The notes under the pieces: model-generated | Databases searched by the model: none | Seen by the model: the letters and a program-made list of their open reading frames with translations, nothing else | What the model was told of the DNA's origin: nothing | Shown here: piece by piece, positions 17,632 to 25,119 of the stretch | How the letters are laid out: each line of letters begins with the position of its first letter | Numbering within the stretch: position 1 is the first letter of the stretch | Position numbers and translations under genes: made by a program | From: a virus | Virus record (IMG/VR): IMGVR_UViG_3300046167_000825 | Location: 225,015-289,014 of that record | Reading direction: 5' to 3' (one strand) | Length of the DNA stretch: 64,000 nucleotides

Positions 17632-18397
17632 AGAAGCGGGTATGCCTCAGAACCCAGAAATACTAGGTCAAGTTTTGCATGATGTCCTTTGTACTTTGCG
17701 AACTATGTATGTTCATTATCAGAACTTACATTGGGAGAGTAAAGGCGATTCCTTTTACAGCGACCATCTTTTGTTCCAACGCTTGTATGAAGGCGTGGCA
17801 GAAGAAACAGATGCACTCGCTGAGAAGATTCTTGGCTTGACGGGACAGACCAAATGGGTTTCTGACCTCCATACTTTCCAACACGGTCATGATACTTTAC
17901 AGATATGGTACGAGTTCACTAAAGGTGACGATTCAACTAGCCGTGCTTTCTTCTCTGAGATGTACTTCCAAGAACAACTCGATTATGCTCGTGCTGTCCT
18001 AGAAGAAAGCAACAATATGACTTACGGTTTGGATGACTTTCTAGGAGGTCTGGCTTCAAAACACGAGGAACATGTTTATCTTCTCCGTCAAAGATGGGGC
18101 AAAGTAGAACATGAATCACGAGTGGCAAGTGGTGCTGGACATCATTTCCATGACAACCCCGAAAAGAGAGAGGTTCGTCAACTTCAGCAGAGCAAAGCGA
18201 AAGGCAATGCCATCACAGACAAACCCTCCGATGCACCACCGACTCCCTCTGATATCTTGGAAGATAAGGGTAAAGAGTTCTCTACTCTATCTCGTTATGT
18301 TATTAACACGGCTCAACCGACCAAGAAGCCGATGCCCTCATCTCGTGCCGAACTCCCAAAACAAGCCAAGCGAGTTCGCCTAACAAGGAGTAAGTAA
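17621..18397 (+). CDS. Dps/ferritin-like protein with an extra C-terminal tail
   Basis: Residues about 12-165 match the Dps four-helix bundle: RTMYVHYQNLHWESKG (H37-W38) then SDHLLFQRLYEGVAEETDAL (D64, E68), the conserved ferroxidase positions. Dps proteins bind iron and often DNA and protect against oxidative damage. The C-terminal 90 residues are a low-complexity tail beginning ESRVASGAGHHFHDNPEKR; its RVAS could be a degenerate copy of the RVAxRYL tag described below. ATG 17621 overlaps the previous stop and has ATGGAG upstream. Confidence 0.75.
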   Translation: MTNKEAGMPQNPEILGQVLHDVLCTLRTMYVHYQNLHWESKGDSFYSDHLLFQRLYEGVAEETDALAEKILGLTGQTKWVSDLHTFQHGHDTLQIWYEFTKGDDSTSRAFFSEMYFQEQLDYARAVLEESNNMTYGLDDFLGGLASKHEEHVYLLRQRWGKVEHESRVASGAGHHFHDNPEKREVRQLQQSKAKGNAITDKPSDAPPTPSDILEDKGKEFSTLSRYVINTAQPTKKPMPSSRAELPKQAKRVRLTRSK

Positions 18398-18999
18398 TGA
18401 AAATCATTAAACCACCCTTCACACAAGTAGTTGCTGGTGTTGTTAAATCGGGTGACCCTTCTGTTGGTGTGAATCCAACTGTTCAAGGTCAACTGCGAAC
18501 TACCCAATGGATTATGGATGGGGCGAATAAGAACCCTAAGTCTTTCCCTCCAAATGCCAGTCATTTTACGGGTTTCAATACCAATGGGCATGTCGTAGGA
18601 GGATTCAATCCTTCTGTTGCTACATTGACATTTGACCTTGTGACTTACAATAAACTGTTTGAACTACACATCGGAAGTCATGTTTTGAAAGCGGGCAACT
18701 CCCTCACTTACACATCTTCTGCTGTCATCGTGGGTGACTTCTTGAACAATGTGGGGATACTCATAGCAGATATGTTAGATAATCTTGTGGATGCCATCAA
18801 TCGTATCCCAGAGTTCTCAGCCACCAATGACGGTGCTGCTATCATCACTATTGAACATAAAGCCCAAGTGGGAATCAATTCAGATTCTCTTGCCATCTCG
18901 TATCGAAATATCGACCCGACTGTCACAACCTCACCTTTCGTAGAAATAATAGGGTTTGATGGTGGCTCTCCTACTGTTGGTTCGGTACTAATTAACTAG
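18397..18999 (+). CDS. probable virion protein, 200 aa
   Basis: Beta-rich with many Gly/Asn/Ser residues (GFNTNGHVVGGFNPSVATL, SSAVIVGDFLNNVGI). It starts at the stop of the Dps-like gene (TAATG overlap). Position directly before the terminase genes and the composition fit a structural protein. No family is recognised. Confidence 0.6.
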   Translation: MKIIKPPFTQVVAGVVKSGDPSVGVNPTVQGQLRTTQWIMDGANKNPKSFPPNASHFTGFNTNGHVVGGFNPSVATLTFDLVTYNKLFELHIGSHVLKAGNSLTYTSSAVIVGDFLNNVGILIADMLDNLVDAINRIPEFSATNDGAAIITIEHKAQVGINSDSLAISYRNIDPTVTTSPFVEIIGFDGGSPTVGSVLIN

Positions 19000-19009
19000 G
19001 GGGTGATAA

Positions 19010-19750
19010 ATGAGTTCTGGAATACCTAAACCAAATGTCAACAAACAAGAGATTCTTGAAGCCTTACCTTTGGAGATCAGCCGAATTGCGGTGACGACCA
19101 AAGAAGGGGAAGTCAAGTATCGGAAAGTCGAAGAAGTCGAACTAGAAGACATCTTGATGTTCAACAAGAGCAATCAACCCGTTGTGATGAGAGGCAAGGC
19201 TGGGAGACCCTCCGATCTCCCCACATTGGATTTGCCCTCTCTCCAAGACACAAGCAACTTTGTCCCTCTGCCAAATCGTCTGCAAAAACGAAAAGACTTG
19301 GCTGTTGCACAAACACCTCAGCCAACGGCTCTGAACTATCAAAATGATAGGGTTCTCGCACAAGTGAGTCAAGACCCCGAATCCTTAGATGTCCTCCATT
19401 CCGTGATGATGGGCTTGGCAGAAGAAGCAGCCGCTATGGCTCAAGCGAGAGTTTCACTTGAAGCACAAGGGAAGAACACCTCCAATGTGTCATCAAAGCG
19501 TGTATCGGCATTGCGAGCCATTGGTGATACATGGATGAAGCGAAAGGAACAGTTGGGGGGTAAGGGAATCGACTTGGAGGGTTTGGCTTTCAAGAGAGTT
19601 TTCGGATTCACAATGGAAACTTTTCGTAAAGCACTCACTCAATCCAACATTCGTCCAGAACAGATTGAGGTTATCTTCGCAAAACTAGCGAACTTGATGG
19701 GTGATGATTGGGTAACTGAAGCGAAGAAAAGAGCAGATGGGGATGACTAA
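19010..19750 (+). CDS. possible terminase small subunit
   Basis: The 246-residue protein lies immediately upstream of and overlaps the large terminase gene, the usual place for a small subunit. It has a disordered Pro-rich middle and a helical C-terminal half (RVSALRAIGDTWMKRKEQL, EQIEVIFAKLANLMGD). I do not see a convincing N-terminal helix-turn-helix, so the call rests on gene order and helical content. A different packaging accessory protein is possible. Confidence 0.45.
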   Translation: MSSGIPKPNVNKQEILEALPLEISRIAVTTKEGEVKYRKVEEVELEDILMFNKSNQPVVMRGKAGRPSDLPTLDLPSLQDTSNFVPLPNRLQKRKDLAVAQTPQPTALNYQNDRVLAQVSQDPESLDVLHSVMMGLAEEAAAMAQARVSLEAQGKNTSNVSSKRVSALRAIGDTWMKRKEQLGGKGIDLEGLAFKRVFGFTMETFRKALTQSNIRPEQIEVIFAKLANLMGDDWVTEAKKRADGDD

Positions 19751-21588
19751 TGTCTGGATTTCTTTCCGACATCGTGATGGGTGCTGGTCGTGTAAAAGGG
19801 ACTGAAAGTCGCTCCGTTGTTGACATCATCACTTTCATCGAAAGTGCATGGGGTTTGCAAATGCGATTATTCCCCGTTCAGAAAATCATACTGAAAGCAC
19901 ATTACGGTATCCCCCTAGATGACACAGAAAAGACAGTCCCTTATTCCGATTGGAGAAGGGAGAATGTCCAGATGCTGACAGAAGCCGAATACCTCCGATT
20001 ATTGCATAAAGAGGGTCGGTGTAATATCTCTGAGGTGACGGAAGGACACGAAAGACGAGAGATGATTTTATCTGTGGGGAGACGGAGTGGGAAGACAACA
20101 ATATCTGCTTGTATCGCTGCCTATGAAACATACAAGTTGATTTCCAAAGGTGACCCACAAGGGTTCTATGGTTTGCCTAGTTCCAACGTTATTCAGTTAA
20201 TAAGTGTTGCGACAGACAAAGACCAAGCGGGATTACTCTACAACGAGGTGAGTGGTCACTTTCGCAATTGCTCTTTCTTCACTCCCTACTCTGCTAACAA
20301 CACCATGTCCTATGCGAGATTTCAAACCCCTATGGACATTGAAAGATATGGCTCTTATTCAGAGGACAACAGTGCCAACGCCAATATCAAAGTGACCTTC
20401 CGTTCTTGTGTTGCGAAGGGGCTTCGTGGGGCTGGTAATATCTGTGTTATCCTTGATGAGGTCGCTCACTTTACAGACAAGGGACAAAGTGGTGCAGAAG
20501 CCGTATATAACGCTGTGACACCTTCTACCTCAGCCTATTCACAGAAAGACCCCAACAATAAATCAAAGCCCATAGGTGAGGTTGAGGGGCGTATTATATC
20601 CATCTCCTCTCCATTGGGGAAACAAGGGTTGTTCTACAAATTGTTTAATACAGCATTTCGTGGTGGAGCAGCCAGTGCTAATATGTTGGCTGTTCAAGCA
20701 CCCACTTGGGAAGTGAATCCCACTGTTCCAGCCACCGAGTTCGCTAAACATTATGTTAAAGACCCTCGTGTGTTTTTCACGGAATATGGGGCTGTGTTCT
20801 CTGACCGAACAAGAGGTTGGATAGAGGATTCCAAAGACCTCTTGGCGTGCGTGGATGACTCCCGAAAAGAAGTTAAAAAAGGCAAAACACGAGTTCCCTA
20901 TTTCATGGGAATCGACTTGGCTCTTGTTGGTGATGGCACGGCTGTGGCTATTGGGCATCTCGAAGAGATTGATGGGGAGAATAAGATAATCCTCGATCTC
21001 ATAGCCCATATTAAGGCTGGAGAAGGGGATTATGCTGATAGGGAACGCTTGGAGTTCGATGATGTGGCTGATTGGATACTCGGTTGGACAAAGAAGTTCT
21101 ATGTGAAAGAAGGTATCTTCGATCAATGGGCTGGGATTCCTTTTGAGCAAGCCCTCGCCAAAAGAGGTTTGAAGAATATCAAGTCTACACACTTCACCAA
21201 GAATCTCACATCACAGATATTTCAGAACTTCAAAGATTTGATGTTCGACAAGAAAATGATTCTCTATAATGACCCAGTACCCAAAGACGGTGAACTGTGT
21301 CCCTACTTAGAGGAAATTATGGAACTCCAAGCCGAGATCCATAGCAAGCACATCATCACGGTGGCTGCCCCTCAAGTCGAAGGAAAGCATGACGATATGT
21401 CGGATGCTTTAGTTCGGATGGTTTGGTCGGCTTCCCAGAATATCACAAAGCAACTGCGTGTTTCTATGGCGAATGGTCGTAATGCCTTCGGTCATCAAAC
21501 CACCACAAGTGACCTAGTTCGTAGGCGAACTAGAGCCTTACAAAAGGGGTCACACCCATCCCGTCAATCACGCAAATGGCGAAAATAG
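19750..21588 (+). CDS. terminase large subunit (DNA-packaging ATPase/nuclease)
   Basis: The 612-residue protein has Walker A GRRSGKTT (110-117), Walker B VILDEVAHF (D236-E237), a coupling motif SISSPLG near residue 285, and a C-terminal RNase H-like nuclease: GIDLALVGDGTA near 389, GIFDQWAG near 455, and KHDDMSDALVRM near 548. It cleaves concatemeric DNA and pumps it through the portal (22167). The start overlaps the previous stop (TAATG). All catalytic motifs appear intact. Confidence 0.95.
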   Translation: MSGFLSDIVMGAGRVKGTESRSVVDIITFIESAWGLQMRLFPVQKIILKAHYGIPLDDTEKTVPYSDWRRENVQMLTEAEYLRLLHKEGRCNISEVTEGHERREMILSVGRRSGKTTISACIAAYETYKLISKGDPQGFYGLPSSNVIQLISVATDKDQAGLLYNEVSGHFRNCSFFTPYSANNTMSYARFQTPMDIERYGSYSEDNSANANIKVTFRSCVAKGLRGAGNICVILDEVAHFTDKGQSGAEAVYNAVTPSTSAYSQKDPNNKSKPIGEVEGRIISISSPLGKQGLFYKLFNTAFRGGAASANMLAVQAPTWEVNPTVPATEFAKHYVKDPRVFFTEYGAVFSDRTRGWIEDSKDLLACVDDSRKEVKKGKTRVPYFMGIDLALVGDGTAVAIGHLEEIDGENKIILDLIAHIKAGEGDYADRERLEFDDVADWILGWTKKFYVKEGIFDQWAGIPFEQALAKRGLKNIKSTHFTKNLTSQIFQNFKDLMFDKKMILYNDPVPKDGELCPYLEEIMELQAEIHSKHIITVAAPQVEGKHDDMSDALVRMVWSASQNITKQLRVSMANGRNAFGHQTTTSDLVRRRTRALQKGSHPSRQSRKWRK

Positions 21589-21597
21589 GAGTTTTTT

Positions 21598-21861
21598 ATG
21601 TCATCCCCACACAGAGCAGACTATCGTTTAATTCATCGTTTTATGTTGCAATACTCAAAGAGTAAAGCCTCAAAAAATAACCTCGTGTCACCCACTGATG
21701 CTGACATTGAGAAAGTTCTCCGTGCTTTCCATCATTTTGGGGGTTCTTGGGAGAGATTGTTCAAGGGAAGCATTAAAGATATGGTTGTCTTGAAGAAGAT
21801 TGTCAAAGTTGGGGTCAAAAAGAAACTCTTCAACCTTGCTCCATCTTGGGATAGGGTATAG
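21598..21861 (+). CDS. hypothetical protein between terminase and portal, 87 aa
   Basis: A small basic helical protein (ADYRLIHRFMLQYSKSKASK; KGSIKDMVVLKKIVKVGVKK). It has its own spacing within the packaging operon and a GGAG site. No motif is recognised. A head-assembly accessory role is possible. Confidence 0.6.
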   Translation: MSSPHRADYRLIHRFMLQYSKSKASKNNLVSPTDADIEKVLRAFHHFGGSWERLFKGSIKDMVVLKKIVKVGVKKKLFNLAPSWDRV

Positions 21862-21870
21862 TGATTCACT

Positions 21871-22170
21871 ATGGGAAGATACAGAGCAAGAAACACAGAC
21901 CCCGTTGAAAGGGATGTTCATAAGAACATAGCCGAAGCCGAGCGTTATCTGAAAAGAGCGTTGTCGGTTCTTTCTTCTGTTCGTGGGAATCCCTCTATAC
22001 GGAAAGCACGGTATAATCAACTAGAGCAAATGCTCCAAGAATCCGTGAAGGTTTTATCTTCTCCTCCTCGATTGACACATGCTCATGATAAAAACGACCC
22101 CGACTTGAATCCAAAGGTCGCAGAGGAACAACGGAAAAAACGAATGGAACGGAAAAGAGGTGATAAATGA
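21871..22170 (+). CDS. hypothetical helical protein, 99 aa
   Basis: Predicted helical in its first two thirds (RDVHKNIAEAERYLKRALSV, YNQLEQMLQESVKVL), with a charged C-terminus. The stop overlaps the portal start. No family is recognised. Confidence 0.6.
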   Translation: MGRYRARNTDPVERDVHKNIAEAERYLKRALSVLSSVRGNPSIRKARYNQLEQMLQESVKVLSSPPRLTHAHDKNDPDLNPKVAEEQRKKRMERKRGDK

Positions 22171-23849
22171 CAAAAAAATCTGGTGTGGCAGTCGGTAAAG
22201 TTCCTTCTCGTGCGAAAGTACACACGGGAAAACCTCGTAAAGTTGTGGCTAGTTCAATGAAAGTTGGTGGGTTACAGACCTATTCTGGTGGCGAAGGGTC
22301 TGGTGGGAACTTCTATTCTCCCGAACTGAGTACCGATTTCCTTGAACTCCCACAGAGTATGCACGAGAGATGGAATTACTTCCGTTTCTTCTATCGTTCA
22401 GAACCTTTCGTGGGTCAAGCGATTGATCTTCACACCGAACTTCCCCTTTCAAAAATCCGTCTGGGTTTCCCGAACTACATCAAAGACAGAGAGATGGCGA
22501 AGGAGGCATTGGACTTCTGTCAGAAGTGGTCTAGGAAAATCGGATTACTTCACCGTTTGATTGAGATCGTCCATGAATACAATCTCATTGGTGAAGTGTT
22601 TATCTTCATGGAAGATGTGACTTCAGACCCACCCGATGATCTTAAATATGAAGTCAGACGAGAACTGCTTGATGATGGGACAGTCCAAGAGGAACTTGTA
22701 GAACGAGAGGATGCCAAAGAACTGCAAGTGAAATGGTTGAAAAAGAACTACAAGGGTTGGACAGCCCTCCGAGTTCTCCCCCCAGAGCAAACCCATGTTC
22801 AATCGTTTCCATTCACGGATGAGAAGATTATTGAACTTATCCCCGATTCTAAAACAAAGGACATTATCTCACAAGCAGATAGTGGTGACCCAACAGCAAA
22901 GCGTATTGTGGACTCCATGCCTAGAGGTGTGGTGGAAGCCGTCCTTGAAGGGAAGAATATCCCCTTGAACACCGATCCAGATGCGGGTTCTTTCGTCTGC
23001 TATCTCGCTCGTAAGAAATCACAGTATGAGGACAGAGGGCATTCCATCCTTGAGAGATGTATCCGAACTCTCGTGTTCCGAGATAAACTTCGTCAAGCCA
23101 ACACTTCTATCGCTTCAAGGCACATGACCCCCATCCGTTTGGTCTATGGTGAAGATATGGATCAAGCCGATGTGGAAGCATTGAGAGAGCAAGTGGATTT
23201 GGCTCTTGCTGATCCCGACTTCTCTATCATAGCGAACTTTGAAATCCGATGGGAGGAAATGGGTTCTGACCAACGCCTCCTTGATCTTGGTTCTGAATAT
23301 GACCTCACTGATCGTCAGTTGTATGCTGGTCTTGGTGTGACAGAAGGCTTACTCTCTGGTGAGAGTTCTTATAGTGGTGACCGTATCAACTTGGAAGTCA
23401 TCAACACGAGGTACATGCTTCTCCGAGAAATCCTACAAGACTTGGTTGAGGAGAAAATGCTCAAACCAATGTGTGCTAGGATGGGTTTCATTGAGGAAGA
23501 TGAATACGGAAATGAACATGTGGTTTATCCCACACTTTCTTTCACAAGACTTGCACTCAGAGATAACAATGACACTTTCGATGCCTTGTTCAATCTCTAT
23601 CAGAAGGGTTCATTGGATGTGGATATCATCTTGGAACTCTTGAACATTGACCCAGTAGCAACCAAAGAGAAACTAGAACGAGATATGTTCACACTCAACG
23701 ATAGTCAGTTCAATGAGGTTCTACGAGGTATCTATGGTGAGGCTGGTCGTGCATTAGCCGAGAACTCAGATGCCCTTGAAAAGATAGCCGAGAATCTAGG
23801 TCTGACCTACGAGAAGCCCGAAGAAGAAGGTGGCGGTGGTAGATTCTGA
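22167..23849 (+). CDS. portal protein
   Basis: The 560-residue protein follows the terminase. It contains the portal-type segment RWNYFRFFYRSEPFVGQAID, a helical stem-like region around ERCIRTLVFRDKLRQ, and an acidic Gly-rich C-terminus. Portals form the dodecameric channel at the capsid vertex to which terminase docks. Size and order fit myovirus-like portals. It is the last gene of this operon; a hairpin at 23908-23941 separates it from convergent minus-strand genes. Confidence 0.8.
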   Translation: MTKKSGVAVGKVPSRAKVHTGKPRKVVASSMKVGGLQTYSGGEGSGGNFYSPELSTDFLELPQSMHERWNYFRFFYRSEPFVGQAIDLHTELPLSKIRLGFPNYIKDREMAKEALDFCQKWSRKIGLLHRLIEIVHEYNLIGEVFIFMEDVTSDPPDDLKYEVRRELLDDGTVQEELVEREDAKELQVKWLKKNYKGWTALRVLPPEQTHVQSFPFTDEKIIELIPDSKTKDIISQADSGDPTAKRIVDSMPRGVVEAVLEGKNIPLNTDPDAGSFVCYLARKKSQYEDRGHSILERCIRTLVFRDKLRQANTSIASRHMTPIRLVYGEDMDQADVEALREQVDLALADPDFSIIANFEIRWEEMGSDQRLLDLGSEYDLTDRQLYAGLGVTEGLLSGESSYSGDRINLEVINTRYMLLREILQDLVEEKMLKPMCARMGFIEEDEYGNEHVVYPTLSFTRLALRDNNDTFDALFNLYQKGSLDVDIILELLNIDPVATKEKLERDMFTLNDSQFNEVLRGIYGEAGRALAENSDALEKIAENLGLTYEKPEEEGGGGRF

Positions 23850-23907
23850 TAATCTATCTATATCGTCTTATAGATGAATAAGAGAGAAGTCGTCAAAAAC
23901 TTCAACT

Positions 23908-23941
23908 AAAAAAGAAAGGGGAGTCCCTCAACTCCCCTTTC
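23908..23941 (-). terminator. terminator for the minus-strand block
   Basis: GAAAGGGGAG pairs perfectly with CTCCCCTTTC. On the minus strand it is followed by TTTTTT; on the plus strand there is no T run. It would end transcription of the 23965-25069 block and may also slow readthrough from the portal operon. Confidence 0.7.
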
Positions 23942-23964
23942 AACCACAAACTTGGCTTAATGTA

Positions 23965-24219
23965 CTACTTGGGTTTCCCTCCCCGACAAGGAGTACACCA
24001 ACTTTGTGGAATCGTTTTACCCTTGATAACTCGCAAACCAAAAGACTCTACAACTTTCCCTATCTTTTTACATTTGGGGCATGCCTTGTATTCTAGTTCA
24101 TATTGGTCAATGGCTTCAATGAGCGTGTTTTTCGATATTTTCCCGTTGCCAATTCGGTGATCAAGTACAAGCACCATACCATTGGGTGTGTTTATCCTTT
24201 TACATATTTCGTCACTCAT
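23965..24219 (-). CDS. zinc-ribbon protein, 84 aa
   Basis: The N-terminal half is beta/helical, and the C-terminal half has CPKCKK and CTPC pairs spaced like a treble-clef or zinc ribbon. AGGAGA precedes the ATG at correct spacing on the minus strand. It lies 8 bases downstream of the SWIM gene in a three-gene minus block. Function unknown. Confidence 0.6.
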   Translation of the reverse strand: MSDEICKRINTPNGMVLVLDHRIGNGKISKNTLIEAIDQYELEYKACPKCKKIGKVVESFGLRVIKGKTIPQSWCTPCRGGKPK

Positions 24220-24227
24220 GTCTTCTC

Positions 24228-24611
24228 CTATGCAGATTTGCGTTGTTGTGAAATGATTTGATGAGTACCAACTAGGGAGTTGTTGAGGGCATGCTCTATG
24301 GCTCTTTGGTCTATATCAAGACGGTCATCAAGCCATCGACCTAAAGCGATGGTGTGCTTACATAAGCGACCGAAACCACCAGCCTCACAAGTGCAACGAA
24401 CACTCTTTGTTTTGAGATTCACTCTCGTGGTATAAACTTCCGAGCCAGATATGGGTGTGTGGGTCATCCCCGTAATCAATCCCGCATCGACATCGAATGA
24501 CGGTGACATCACAGCCACCTTTGATGCTTTTATTCGGGTGTCCTTTGACACTTTGCTCTCAAGCCGTTGGATGGTTTCTCGTAATATCGTAGTTTGGTTC
24601 AGTATATTCAT
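24228..24611 (-). CDS. SWIM zinc-finger protein, 127 aa
   Basis: The motif CTCEAGGFGRLCKH (C73, C75, C84, H86) is a SWIM finger (CxCx(n)CxH), found in DNA- or protein-binding proteins of bacteria and phages. The N-terminal 30 residues are helical. AAGGAG precedes the ATG. A TCCGTATAT motif lies about 20 bases upstream on the same strand. A second SWIM-type protein, with a different insert and a C-terminal tag, is at 44563-44958. Confidence 0.75.
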   Translation of the reverse strand: MNILNQTTILRETIQRLESKVSKDTRIKASKVAVMSPSFDVDAGLITGMTHTPISGSEVYTTRVNLKTKSVRCTCEAGGFGRLCKHTIALGRWLDDRLDIDQRAIEHALNNSLVGTHQIISQQRKSA

Positions 24612-24630
24612 AGCAATCTCCTTGTGCTTT

Positions 24631-24640
24631 ATATACGGAG
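24631..24640 (-). promoter_or_regulatory. CTCCGTATAT promoter-like motif (minus strand)
   Basis: Read on the minus strand, CTCCGTATAT lies 20 bases before the SWIM gene. Its presence in the matching orientation supports the TTTCGTATA family as directional. Confidence 0.5.
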
Positions 24641-24682
24641 AAACCTTTTCGATGCGATCCCTTTACGGCATTATTTTATAAA

Positions 24683-25069
24683 TTAGTTCTCTCGGTTTTC
24701 TAGTTCCATCTCAAAGAGTTCAACGGCTTCTGTCAAGCCATGCTTTTTCAATAGTTCGATGGCGTACTCATCACACATATCTTCATTGAGAGAACGGAAG
24801 TGTATATGCCCTAGTTCGTGTGCTAAGATAATAAAGAGGTGGTCAGCCGAGAACCAGTCACTGCTAAATAATCTCCTATCAAGTAATATCAGAGGCTGAG
24901 GTACATCTTCCCAAGCAGCAAAAGCGTGAGAGGTTTCAAACATCGACATTTCAAAGTGCCACTTGGAATCTTCGGGGAGGACGAAGGTATCAGTGGCTGG
25001 ATCTAGACATAGAACTAGCACCTTTTCGTCAAGGGGGCAGATAAACTGTTGGTATTGTGCTAAATCCAT
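24683..25069 (-). CDS. HELGH zinc metallopeptidase-like protein, 128 aa
   Basis: The sequence ILAHELGHIHF (H84, E85, H88) is a zinc-protease HExxH motif, and CDEYAIELL about 12 residues later could give the third ligand (E101). The compact size resembles ImmA/IrrE-like or minigluzincin-type peptidases. Possible targets are host regulators or phage proteins; none can be named. It is transcribed divergently from the 976-residue gene with a 50-base shared gap. Confidence 0.7.
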   Translation of the reverse strand: MDLAQYQQFICPLDEKVLVLCLDPATDTFVLPEDSKWHFEMSMFETSHAFAAWEDVPQPLILLDRRLFSSDWFSADHLFIILAHELGHIHFRSLNEDMCDEYAIELLKKHGLTEAVELFEMELENREN

Positions 25070-25119
25070 AATCTCTTTATAGAACTCCTATATCAAACGC
25101 CTTATTGAAGGAAAATCGA

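Noticed and set aside
20563-21192. 209-codon frame on the minus strand opposite the terminase gene
   Set aside because: It has no ribosome site or protein-like motifs and lies fully inside a certain gene; a shadow of codon bias.
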